From: an uncultured Bacteroidota bacterium
GTDB taxonomy: Bacteria > Bacteroidota > Bacteroidia > NS11-12g > UBA9320
Assembly: GCA_937124965.1 (NCBI GenBank)
Contig: CAKZLB010000013.1
Location: 235,154-299,153 of the forward strand
Length of the DNA: 64,000 nt
Direction: 5' to 3'
Under the pieces are notes generated by a model. That model was not told the origin of the DNA. It worked only from the letters and a program-made list of their open reading frames with translations, and did not search any database. Below are positions 16,778 to 24,881 of the stretch, piece by piece; positions within the stretch are counted from its first letter, which is position 1, and the number at the start of each line of letters is the position of its first letter. The position numbers and the translations under genes were made by a program.

Positions 16778-18646
16778 TTAATCGTTAAAGTTAAACCCGG
16801 CATGTAGCAAACCGTACAATCCACCTAACGAAGTTGATGGCCCATCTGCAACCTTCTCTCCTTCCAATCTCCAGCTGGTGTTACTAAAGTCGTAAGCACT
16901 TCCAACTTCTGCTCCAATAGTCACGTTACCTATATTAATATCCAACCCTAAACTTAGTCTAGCATTAAACGACGGGTTTGTATAAACACTTGTTTTCTTA
17001 TTCCCTAAAAATCCAGAAGATATTGGCAACTGACTCCCGGTTGTTGCAGCTGTTTCGGTAACCTTTAGATTGAACTGAGAATATCCAAGTGATGCTCCAA
17101 TCAGTACATCAAGGAATCGTACACTGTGCAATCCATCATATTGGAAATACGTTTGAACGGTAAATCCATTTAACACCGAGTTACTTGATTGAGTTCCATT
17201 CGTATTGAACGATGTTATTGATTGAAAACCTGCAATATAGGTAGTTGATGCAAAGCCATTTTCCTCTACAACCCTCATTAGCCCGCCGTATAACGTCATT
17301 GGCCCGGAATAAAGTGAAGCATTTCCCGCATCATGAATTTGTGCCAATTCATCTAAATCAATGTCATGTTGAGAAATCGCAAAGGAGAAAACATATCGCG
17401 AATTGTTCTCATAATCAAAATCATAATCTTCCTCGTAATATGGATGCTCTTCGTCCGCCTTGTAAGTATTTAAGAAGAAGTAATCAAAATCTTCATTGAA
17501 GAAATTATACAAGGTACTGTCTTTTTTAAGGTCATACAAACGCACTTTATTTTCGTCTAGGCTATCAAACAGCGTAACTATTTCGTCTGAAACTATTTCC
17601 CAGTCGTCATCTTCGTAATCATCCTCTTCATTGTATAGTATTCCAAATGTCAATATCTGATCTTCGACACCTAACGTTTTAGACTGCTTTAACCGATTCG
17701 CTAGACTTTTAAAGACATACCAATTACACCCATTTTTGTCCGCCTTCTTTTTGCTTGCGTGGCAACGGCCAAACTGTCCGTAGTAGTTCCCCTTTTGATT
17801 CGCAAACACATCTGCAAAGCGATTGTACATATATTTTTCACGAAACACGTATGCTTGAACCGCTTTGGAATCATTTAACTCACGCCAGTGCAGTGTTTCA
17901 TCCAATCCATTCAAGATATCTTTAAACAGTTCAAACCGCTCTCCAAGGTATGACTGGTAAAGATTCTCATGATTTTCGAAATTTTCAATTATCAACCGTA
18001 TCGTATTAGAAGCTGAATATGTATATCCATACGACTGCTGTTCTTCATCTATAAATATCTCACGATCTTGATACTTTGCCATCCCATAAATACTTTCGAT
18101 GTGCAGGTCGATACTATCTGGAGCATCAATCGAATCTGGCAATAACAAGCTTAACACTTTTAGAGCACCATAACCACCTCGTTCTAGATCAATCCCTATT
18201 ACTGTTATTTTTTCACCACTGTCTAATTCTGTATTAAAATCACGTAGTCTTCTATAACGCTCTGCATACTCCTCAAAAACGTATTGCTCGATGACTTGTA
18301 ATAAAGCCGAATCTCCAGTTTGAAGGTATTCGTTTGCAAGCCAGGCTGTTGACTTTCCACTTTCTAAAAGCACATTTCGCACTCCAGCATTGTGGTAAAG
18401 GTATTTAATATTTTGCACCCACAATTTGCTATTACTTTCCAAGTATGTGTGATTCTCTCCTGCAATAAATATTCGTTTCCCATCTAAGTTTGCATCAAGT
18501 TGTGCGTAACCTATTGAAGTATCATGATTGTTCAAATGGATGGTATCCTTAGACGTTTGGCCATTAATCGAAAAAGAAATGCCGCAAATGAAGAATGCCA
18601 AAAGTAAAGATCGGAAGTGTTTAGGCTGATTATTTATCACACACAA
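16778..18646 (-). CDS. Exported EreA/Tiki-superfamily domain with C-terminal barrel-like region
   Basis: A 622-residue exported protein with a signal peptide ending near SFSINGQ. Residues 50-330 resemble the erythromycin-esterase/ChaN/Tiki superfamily: the opening GENHTYLES, the NVLLESGKS block, IGIDLERGG, and the later GRCHASKK histidine motif. From about residue 430 onward the sequence turns into alternating strands with glycine and aromatic residues, ending in aromatic-rich strands (LLHAGFNFND), as in an outer-membrane or surface beta-structure. Enzymatic activity is not established; the superfamily includes esterases, proteases and heme binders. It follows aat with no gap on the minus strand. 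Confidence 0.65.
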   Translation of the reverse strand: MCVINNQPKHFRSLLLAFFICGISFSINGQTSKDTIHLNNHDTSIGYAQLDANLDGKRIFIAGENHTYLESNSKLWVQNIKYLYHNAGVRNVLLESGKSTAWLANEYLQTGDSALLQVIEQYVFEEYAERYRRLRDFNTELDSGEKITVIGIDLERGGYGALKVLSLLLPDSIDAPDSIDLHIESIYGMAKYQDREIFIDEEQQSYGYTYSASNTIRLIIENFENHENLYQSYLGERFELFKDILNGLDETLHWRELNDSKAVQAYVFREKYMYNRFADVFANQKGNYYGQFGRCHASKKKADKNGCNWYVFKSLANRLKQSKTLGVEDQILTFGILYNEEDDYEDDDWEIVSDEIVTLFDSLDENKVRLYDLKKDSTLYNFFNEDFDYFFLNTYKADEEHPYYEEDYDFDYENNSRYVFSFAISQHDIDLDELAQIHDAGNASLYSGPMTLYGGLMRVVEENGFASTTYIAGFQSITSFNTNGTQSSNSVLNGFTVQTYFQYDGLHSVRFLDVLIGASLGYSQFNLKVTETAATTGSQLPISSGFLGNKKTSVYTNPSFNARLSLGLDINIGNVTIGAEVGSAYDFSNTSWRLEGEKVADGPSTSLGGLYGLLHAGFNFND

Positions 18647-19225
18647 TTATAGTGATTTGGCAAGAGCACTTTCTAACATTTTCATATATTTTTTGTCAGA
18701 AATCTCAATGGCTCCAAACTGCTTTAGATGGTCGTTTAGATATTGCGTATCCAAAAGCCGATAGTTGTTTTCAAGAAGATAATTCACCAAAAATATTAAC
18801 GCAAGTTTGCTTGTATTCGTTTCTCTGCTGAACATTGATTCACCAAAAAAAGCGGCATCTATGGAAACACCATACAACCCTCCAACAAGTCGATCTTCAT
18901 TCCAAACCTCAAAACTAAGAGCATACCCAAGTTCCGACAATTCACAATAGGCGTCAATAATTTCGTCATTAATCCATGTGGTTTCTCGATCTGAACAAGC
19001 TTGTACAACTTCTCTGAACGCCGTGTTTATTTTAAAAATTAAGTCAGTATTTCGATAAAGTCGCTTGAGGTTTTTTGAGATATGAAATGCATCCAACGGA
19101 ATAATTCCTCTTTTTTCTGGTCGATGCCAATAAATGTCTCCACCGGCTTCTTCATGAGCCATCGGAAAATATCCATTCGAATAAGCGTAGATTAATTGTC
19201 CGGGTCGTAGCTTTTGATTACTCAC
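18647..19225 (-). CDS. aat: Leucyl/phenylalanyl-tRNA-protein transferase
   Basis: This enzyme transfers Leu or Phe from charged tRNA to N-terminal Arg/Lys of proteins, creating N-end-rule degrons for ClpAP. Family signatures include the N-terminal YSNGYFPM, YWHRPEKRGIIPL, TWINDEIIDAYCEL, GGLYGVSIDAAFFGESMFS and the C-terminal LLDTQYLNDHLKQFGAIEI. At 192 residues it is shorter than the E. coli protein (234) at the N-terminus but contains the full catalytic domain. It overlaps the upstream antiporter by one base, so it is probably co-transcribed with it. Confidence 0.95.
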   Translation of the reverse strand: MSNQKLRPGQLIYAYSNGYFPMAHEEAGGDIYWHRPEKRGIIPLDAFHISKNLKRLYRNTDLIFKINTAFREVVQACSDRETTWINDEIIDAYCELSELGYALSFEVWNEDRLVGGLYGVSIDAAFFGESMFSRETNTSKLALIFLVNYLLENNYRLLDTQYLNDHLKQFGAIEISDKKYMKMLESALAKSL

Positions 19226-20175
19226 TACGCGATACCACTAATTTTTAACAAAAAAACTATGTAAAAAAGTAAGAAAAGAATTCCCTCCCATTTAGAAACC
19301 TTTTTGTCCTGACTAATTAAATAGAAAAAAATGGCCGCAACAATTAGAAATACAACAGACGTTCGTGCAATCTCAAAAGGCATGTGAATTGGTGAAATAA
19401 TTGTGGCAACACCTGTAACCATAAACGAGTTAAAAATGCATGACCCCAAAATGTTACCGATTGCTATTTCAGGATGTCCCGCTCGTGCGGCAGCAATACT
19501 CACTGAAAGTTCAGGCAATGTTGTTCCTAGCGAAAGCACTGTCAGACTAATGATGGATTTGTCTACGTCGAGTGCAGTTGCAATATCTGTAATTGACTCT
19601 ACAGTGAACTTTGCCCCCGCATAAATTCCAAGACCTGTAATCACCAAAATCAGCACATCCATAGGTTTCACCTTGGTTAGTTTATTGACAACTTCAGAGT
19701 CGTTTAACGTAGGTATGTCATCTGGCTTTTCTGACTTGAACAAATATACTTGGTACACAATAAAACCTACGAACAGTATGATTCCTTCAACAAAACTGAT
19801 TGTTCCATCCAACAGAAATAAAATTAAAAAAGTAGCCGAGCCAAGCATAAAGTGTAGGTCTACAAAAATGTATTCCTTTCCTAACTTGATGCTCTTTTTA
19901 GAAATTATTGAAGTCATTCCTAAAATCAATAACATATTTGAAATGTTGGCACCTAAGACGTTACCAATAACAATTTCAGAATGACCATTGATAGAGGCAA
20001 TGATTCCTGAAATTAGCTCCGGCAAAGACGTGCCAACAGCAACAATGACAACACCAACCATAAAAGGCGATAGTTTCAGCGCTAGCCCAATACGCTCGGC
20101 AGCCTCAGTAAAGTACTTTGACGCGGCGATTAAGACCAATAAGCTTATTGCAAATATGATAAACGGTATCAGCAT
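19225..20175 (-). CDS. Calcium/sodium antiporter (CaCA family, YrbG-like)
   Basis: A 316-residue exchanger of the Ca2+/cation antiporter superfamily that uses a sodium or proton gradient to expel calcium. The two inverted alpha-repeats are clear: GTSLPELISGIIASINGHSE followed by NVLGANISNM in the first half, and GTTLPELSVSIAAARAGHPE followed by NILGSCIFNS in the second. These contain the paired acidic ion-binding residues. About ten membrane segments are visible. It starts the minus-strand operon antiporter-aat-EreA-like and has a canonical promoter element 18 bases upstream of its start. Confidence 0.93.
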   Translation of the reverse strand: MLIPFIIFAISLLVLIAASKYFTEAAERIGLALKLSPFMVGVVIVAVGTSLPELISGIIASINGHSEIVIGNVLGANISNMLLILGMTSIISKKSIKLGKEYIFVDLHFMLGSATFLILFLLDGTISFVEGIILFVGFIVYQVYLFKSEKPDDIPTLNDSEVVNKLTKVKPMDVLILVITGLGIYAGAKFTVESITDIATALDVDKSIISLTVLSLGTTLPELSVSIAAARAGHPEIAIGNILGSCIFNSFMVTGVATIISPIHMPFEIARTSVVFLIVAAIFFYLISQDKKVSKWEGILFLLFYIVFLLKISGIA

Positions 20176-20192
20176 CTATTTCGATTGAACCA

Positions 20193-20200
20193 CAAAAGTA
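20193..20200 (-). promoter_or_regulatory. Bacteroidetes -7 promoter element (antiporter operon)
   Basis: The minus strand reads TACTTTTG, a match to TAnnTTTG, ending 17 bases before the antiporter start codon. Confidence 0.6.
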
Positions 20201-20337
20201 GCAATCCGATTGAAACGTCATTCTAAAATTTAGAATAGAGCTTTCAAAATGAAAATATCAATCAAAACATTACTACATAAATTACTTGTAATGTGTTAGT
20301 TACAAAATAAATGATTTGGCATCAGGTTTGACGATTA

Positions 20338-20436
20338 TTCAATTCGAATACCTTAACGGTTAAAAATATATTGTTTGATCGACGTATTTGGTCAAATCGC
20401 ATGTTATCTAAAAAGGCAGGAAATCTGCCTTTTTTT
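20338..20436 (+). ncRNA. Putative small RNA in a divergent gap
   Basis: The 308-base gap between the divergent antiporter and pnuC genes holds a strong terminator at 20410-20436 but no coding region. The upstream boundary is a guess. Blocks in order are TTCAAT, ACCTTAACGG, CGACG, TTGGT, ATCTAA and then the terminator. A gap at 57.2 kb shows the same block order, which is why an RNA is proposed. A small palindrome, TATTCAATTCGAATA, lies at the 5' end. It is not a recognised riboswitch or tRNA. The rest of the gap (20211-20337) shows nothing recognisable. Confidence 0.35.
20410..20436 (+). terminator. Strong intrinsic terminator without an upstream gene
   Basis: AAAAAGGCAG pairs with CTGCCTTTTT around a 5-base loop and the T-run continues to 20436. 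The two genes bordering the gap are divergent, so no annotated gene needs this terminator. It ends 26 bases before the pnuC promoter element. Confidence 0.85.
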
Positions 20437-20462
20437 ATTCTAAAAGATCTCATGCATCGGAC

Positions 20463-20470
20463 TACTTTTG
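20463..20470 (+). promoter_or_regulatory. Bacteroidetes -7 promoter element (pnuC)
   Basis: TACTTTTG matches TAnnTTTG and ends 13 bases before the pnuC start codon, downstream of the orphan terminator. Confidence 0.6.
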
Positions 20471-20483
20471 TATTAAGAGCAAT

Positions 20484-21083
20484 ATGACAGATTATCTAAA
20501 AGAAATACTGGAATGGACGGTTTTAGGTCTAAACGTTGTATTTCTATTTCTAATTATTAAAGAGATCATTTGGTGTTGGCCATTTGGAATTTTAGCTTCT
20601 GCAATATCCGTATTTTTATTTATTGATGCTTCCCTTTTTTCTGAGACTTTATTGTATTCCGTTTATGTGATCCTTGGTGTTTATGCATGGATAAATTGGC
20701 ATAAAAACAGTAAAAAAACTCCAATGCCAATTTTGGTTAAGCAACGCAAGTATCATCTAGTCACCATAATAATTGGTGGGGCATTGTGGCTCATGCTAGG
20801 ATACTTCTTTGATACATTTACCAGTTCCAAACTACCTTGGGCTGATGCAGCCACGACTTCCTTTGCCTTTGTGGCAACGTATCTGGAAGCTAAGAAAATA
20901 CTTCATCATTGGGTTTATTGGATTTTGGTCAATGCTTTTAGTGTCTGGCTCTACCATACCCGTGAACTTAAAATTATGGCAGTCATGATGATTGGGTTTA
21001 CCATTTTTAGCATTGTCGGTTACATCATTTGGAAACAGCGTTTCAGAAATCAAGAATTAATCAAACCTGATGTTTTACTGTAA
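20484..21083 (+). CDS. pnuC: PnuC-family vitamin transporter
   Basis: A 199-residue membrane protein with seven predicted segments of the PnuC family, which moves nicotinamide riboside by facilitated diffusion; relatives transport thiamine or riboflavin. Typical features are WCWPFGILAS near the N-terminus, YSVYVILGVYAWINW, and the C-terminal YLEAKKILHHWVYWILVN with SVWLYH. In many Bacteroidetes thiamine-type PnuT genes are preceded by a TPP riboswitch and sit beside thiamine kinase or TonB receptor genes. None of these is seen here, so the vitamin cannot be fixed. It is monocistronic and converges with a membrane protein gene. Confidence 0.88.
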   Translation: MTDYLKEILEWTVLGLNVVFLFLIIKEIIWCWPFGILASAISVFLFIDASLFSETLLYSVYVILGVYAWINWHKNSKKTPMPILVKQRKYHLVTIIIGGALWLMLGYFFDTFTSSKLPWADAATTSFAFVATYLEAKKILHHWVYWILVNAFSVWLYHTRELKIMAVMMIGFTIFSIVGYIIWKQRFRNQELIKPDVLL

Positions 21084-21088
21084 CCTAT

Positions 21089-22414
21089 TTATGGTTGCGG
21101 GTTTAAATAGTGGATTCGGTAATACACTGAATACAAAGCCGTTGCTCCCAAACCAACAATTACAAATGACCAATAAAATGATTCTTGTCGGTTTAATTCA
21201 AAAAGTATTGGAACGACGATAGGTAAAAATATGTTTATGCTGATTGCAAATACCCTTTTAAGTTTTGACTTAAAATTTCCCAAAAAAGTAACATAGCTGG
21301 TTGCCGCAAGAAAAGACAGCATCAAAAATCGTGACCCAACATTAACATCTAAAACCTCTAAGATTGCATAGATAACGCCATAAACAGTTGGTATTAATGC
21401 TACAGTTAACATCGCCCAACCAAACTCGCTTCTTGGAACACTGCATAAAATAATTAGCAAAAAACTAATTCCAAATCCTATAAGTGAGTAATTCTGCCAA
21501 AATTCAAAGGAATAAAATCGAAAAATTCCAGAGTGTTCATGGAGGGCCGTTGTCCATTGTATATTCTTTTGAAACTTGCTTTGTTTTCCTAATCGATTAT
21601 AGGACTCTTTAGAGTTTATCCTTTCAAATTCCGTGTTAAAATCCTTGCGGAAGAGATCATAATCTCCTTCAACATCTAAAAGATTCGCACTTATAATTTT
21701 CGACGCATCGGTAGTTTCAAATTGTGCTCCATATCGTTGAGCAACAGCAGTAAAGTTTTCTACTTCATGATTAGCCGAATCAAGAGAAATTGTATCGTTC
21801 ACATTTATCTCACTATTTGAATAGTACCGATAGAACTGACGGGTAAGTATAAGCTGGTTAGTCTTCTCATTCAGCGAATACCGTGTTAAATAATATGGTT
21901 CTATAACTTCATCTGCACCGTTTTCTTCCTGTGCAGCATATTCTTGCCTAACCAAAAACCTAAAATGAACATATCCAGTATTGATAGCCTTAATATCAGA
22001 TTGATATTGAGTCTTTGACCAAACGAGATTTGGGTAAGTCACAGCACTTAAACGAATGGTAAATGGAAGAGTAGTAATTGCAAATAAGGTTACCCAAAAC
22101 AACATGAAGGTTGTAAACCGCATTTTAAAAGGCAATTTCTGATGAACTCGAATTGAATTAAACTGTATTTGCCGTCGGATAAAAATGATGACCAAAAGAA
22201 TCACGGGTAAAATCATACCCAGCCCAACTTGATTATAAACGTTTTCAATTGTAGAAAACTCGTTTACTTCATTTAACACCAACGGAATTCCACACAACAC
22301 CAGAAATAGTGCGACCAATAGCGACAACGGTATAAAAATATGAAGGCCAATTACCCATAAGATTGGGTACTTGGTTAAAAAATAATCATCATACTTTTTA
22401 TAAAATTTCTTCAA
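21089..22414 (-). CDS. Integral membrane component of an ABC-type system (paralogue A)
   Basis: A 441-residue protein with a short cytoplasmic N-terminus, membrane segments around 20-50 and 65-85, a third near 105-125, a large extracytoplasmic domain of about 170 residues, and six C-terminal segments. It is clearly paralogous to the protein encoded upstream: both share the N-terminal pattern DKYPxLWVxGxHIxxPL and the R-Q-x-x-x-N-S-x-R-V-H block after the second segment. The gene lies 9 bases after that paralogue and both follow an ABC ATPase gene, so the two probably form a heterodimeric membrane unit. The family and substrate are not recognised. Confidence 0.7.
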   Translation of the reverse strand: MKKFYKKYDDYFLTKYPILWVIGLHIFIPLSLLVALFLVLCGIPLVLNEVNEFSTIENVYNQVGLGMILPVILLVIIFIRRQIQFNSIRVHQKLPFKMRFTTFMLFWVTLFAITTLPFTIRLSAVTYPNLVWSKTQYQSDIKAINTGYVHFRFLVRQEYAAQEENGADEVIEPYYLTRYSLNEKTNQLILTRQFYRYYSNSEINVNDTISLDSANHEVENFTAVAQRYGAQFETTDASKIISANLLDVEGDYDLFRKDFNTEFERINSKESYNRLGKQSKFQKNIQWTTALHEHSGIFRFYSFEFWQNYSLIGFGISFLLIILCSVPRSEFGWAMLTVALIPTVYGVIYAILEVLDVNVGSRFLMLSFLAATSYVTFLGNFKSKLKRVFAISINIFLPIVVPILFELNRQESFYWSFVIVGLGATALYSVYYRIHYLNPQP

Positions 22415-22423
22415 ATTATCAAC

Positions 22424-23863
22424 TTAGGCCTTCTGTGGGTTGATGTATTGTTTCTTATAATATCTTCCGAAAAGATATGTAACTACAACAGCCGTCACAA
22501 CGGATGATAGTAATAATAAATCCTCAAACTCAGATCTCGTTAAGAGGTAGGTGCAATCGCAATCATACCTATATGCTGGGTTTCTAAAACAACAATCAGC
22601 AATTTCTTCATAAAACGTAATAACTGCTACAACAACCAACGGTGCATAAATGTGCAATGCAATAGCAAATGCTCGTTTCAGCGCAGGTTTAAAATTATTT
22701 GAAAAAACAATAAACATGGTTAACCCAAGAAAGACCAGAGTTAAGACAAGTCCATACTTTTCAATTGTATTGTTACCTGAATGCTGTAAGGTAAAAACAC
22801 CTAGCGCCATAAAAATACCATACACCGTCGGCAATAAAGCAACTACCAGCATTCCCCATCCAAACTCGGTAATTTTTACGGAACAAAGAATTAACAGTAC
22901 GATTGCCAAGCTTAAAGCTAACAGGAAATAAATCTTCCAAAATTTCCACTCAACCACAAAAAAGATTGAGTTATTTTCTGATAAATTATCATGAAACTCT
23001 ATGTTGTTATCGAACCTAGAATAACTTTCAAGGTAGTCGAAAGCAGGGCCGTTAGATGCCTCATCCTTTAGAAAGTACTTTGTAGAAGCTAAGTTTCTCC
23101 GAACAATTTCTTGAGCGTTTGTTGTTGTCGTCTGGCCCTCATACTTTGATGATACCCGTATAAAATCATCAATCTCCTTGTACGCCTGCTCCAATGAAAT
23201 TGTGTCCAAGTCATTGCGATAATAGTACCTTACGAAACTTCGATACAGAATGAGACTGTCTCGTGTTTCGTTAAGTTTATACCGAACCGTGTGATAGTTT
23301 CTATTATAACCATCATAATATTCATCATTATTATCATCTAAGTCTTCGTTAAAATGAATTTTCGGATTAAAATCCTTTCGATAAACATCTATAAATTGTT
23401 TTTCAAGGAAGATATGAGCAAAACCTTTCTCAAGTGCTTTTACGTCTTTTTCGAATTCATTGACGTCCAGCGCCATATGAGATCTGACATTTGCCCCAAA
23501 ATTTGCAACAAATGGTGAAGCTGTAATAAGGAAGAATATTCCAATAAAATATAGAAAAACTAAAAACGAATTTTTATGAGGTAGGGACAGGTGAACCCTT
23601 TTTGAATTGTACTTAACCTGTCGAATAACAAACATCACCGTTAACAAAATCGTCGGTAAAATCATTGTTACGGTTAGGTTCTCGAACACATCTTCATAGT
23701 TGTTCCAAAACGGTAATGGATTTAATGGGTAAAGCAAGCCTATTGCAAACAATACTAAATACAACAGCGTGAGCAAGGGAAGGTAGATATGAACACCGAG
23801 AACCCACAAGTTTGGATACTTATCCAACATCATGTGGTCAATTTTTTTATAAAGTGCTTTCAT
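22424..23863 (-). CDS. Integral membrane component of an ABC-type system (paralogue B)
   Basis: A 479-residue paralogue of the downstream protein with the same plan: MLDKYPNLWVLGVHIYLPLL first segment, IRQVKYNSKRVHLSLPHK loop, extracytoplasmic domain rich in Asp/Asn/Tyr, then six segments. It carries a cysteine-rich insertion between the last two segments (ADCCFRNPAYRYDCDCTYLL), absent from paralogue A, that could bind metal or form disulfides. The ATPase gene ends 2 bases upstream. Together the three genes look like one ABC transporter or an ABC-driven machine, but I cannot name it. Confidence 0.7.
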   Translation of the reverse strand: MKALYKKIDHMMLDKYPNLWVLGVHIYLPLLTLLYLVLFAIGLLYPLNPLPFWNNYEDVFENLTVTMILPTILLTVMFVIRQVKYNSKRVHLSLPHKNSFLVFLYFIGIFFLITASPFVANFGANVRSHMALDVNEFEKDVKALEKGFAHIFLEKQFIDVYRKDFNPKIHFNEDLDDNNDEYYDGYNRNYHTVRYKLNETRDSLILYRSFVRYYYRNDLDTISLEQAYKEIDDFIRVSSKYEGQTTTTNAQEIVRRNLASTKYFLKDEASNGPAFDYLESYSRFDNNIEFHDNLSENNSIFFVVEWKFWKIYFLLALSLAIVLLILCSVKITEFGWGMLVVALLPTVYGIFMALGVFTLQHSGNNTIEKYGLVLTLVFLGLTMFIVFSNNFKPALKRAFAIALHIYAPLVVVAVITFYEEIADCCFRNPAYRYDCDCTYLLTRSEFEDLLLLSSVVTAVVVTYLFGRYYKKQYINPQKA

Positions 23864-23865
23864 GA

Positions 23866-24777
23866 TTATTGGTTAAAAAGTCTTTTGGTTGATTTGCTAA
23901 TGTTTCGATAATACTTCACGGTTATATTTTCATTCAATAACTCTTTTAAAAAGTCATTGCTCGAATCGGTTTTATTTATTGAAACATGAATGTATTCTCC
24001 GGTTGACCCATAGTCAATCTCCTTACGTTTTAAAAACTCAATCAGTTTCGGTTTATCCTCAGTTTCAACCTGAAGCTCAAAAACTAATTTAGCATTACTG
24101 GATTCTAAATCATTAACCGCACCACTAAAAACGGAAGACCCTTTTCGCAAGAAAATCATTTGGTCGCTAACAGTTTCTATTTCATGTAATTGCTGACTGC
24201 TTAATATTACTGCTGTTGAATAGTTCTTGTCTCGTAGAATGTTTTTTAAATCACTTAAAAACTTCTGCTGTGTATTGATATCTAAATTTGCTAAAGGTTC
24301 ATCTAGCACCAATAAATTTGGCTTGCCAATCAGCATTCGTGCGAGCTCAAAACGCAAACGATACCCTGTAGAAATCTCTGTCCATTTGAGGTGTTTGTAA
24401 TCCATCAAACCTAAAAACTCTAAAATCTCATCAAGATATTCGTTTATGGTTGAAGCTGGAATTCCGTCCAAAGCTGCTTTTAGCTTAAGGTTTTGAATCA
24501 GACTTCCATACCAACGTGGTATTCGTTGAGGAATAAACGCAATTTTCGATTTGATTTCCGTCCAATCTGTATCAGAACTTATGGCATTATCGAAATAGGT
24601 AAACTCTCCCTCAGAAGCCAACTCTCCAGCGATAATGTTGAGTAAAGTGGTTTTCCCATTACCATTTTCACCAACTACACCTACAATCGAACCTTCTTTT
24701 AGTTCGACAGCGGGGACATTTAACGAGAAATTGGAACGGGGATACTGTTTTAGGATATTGGTTGCGTGATAAATCAT
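23866..24777 (-). CDS. ABC transporter ATP-binding protein
   Basis: A 303-residue nucleotide-binding subunit. Walker A is GENGNGKTT (near residue 37), the Q-loop is in AFIPQRIPRW, the signature is the unusual EISTGYRLRFELARML in place of LSGGQ, and Walker B is LLVLDEPLAN with ILSSQQLHE where the switch histidine normally follows SSH. The missing switch histidine and altered signature suggest modified ATPase kinetics. It is the first gene of a three-gene unit with two paralogous membrane proteins and has a promoter-like element upstream. The cargo is unknown. Confidence 0.88.
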   Translation of the reverse strand: MIYHATNILKQYPRSNFSLNVPAVELKEGSIVGVVGENGNGKTTLLNIIAGELASEGEFTYFDNAISSDTDWTEIKSKIAFIPQRIPRWYGSLIQNLKLKAALDGIPASTINEYLDEILEFLGLMDYKHLKWTEISTGYRLRFELARMLIGKPNLLVLDEPLANLDINTQQKFLSDLKNILRDKNYSTAVILSSQQLHEIETVSDQMIFLRKGSSVFSGAVNDLESSNAKLVFELQVETEDKPKLIEFLKRKEIDYGSTGEYIHVSINKTDSSNDFLKELLNENITVKYYRNISKSTKRLFNQ

Positions 24778-24807
24778 AATCAGGTTTTATGAAAAACGTA
24801 AGAAAGA

Positions 24808-24815
24808 CAAAAATA
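24808..24815 (-). promoter_or_regulatory. Bacteroidetes -7 promoter element (ABC ATPase operon)
   Basis: The minus strand reads TATTTTTG, matching TAnnTTTG, 30 bases upstream of the ATPase start codon. Confidence 0.5.
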
Positions 24816-24881
24816 GTCCTAAAGGCGATGATCTAGAGACCAACGGCAGAAGAAAATGGACAAAAATGAATTCGAATTTGT

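Noticed and set aside
20345..20375. tRNA T-loop-like TTCAATTCGAATA
   Set aside because: No anticodon or acceptor arms could be folded around it; it is only a small palindrome.
20338..20483. TPP riboswitch before pnuC
   Set aside because: The characteristic CTGAGA-type core and matching helices were not found, and the pnuC promoter element lies after the terminator, so the upstream RNA would not be part of the pnuC leader.
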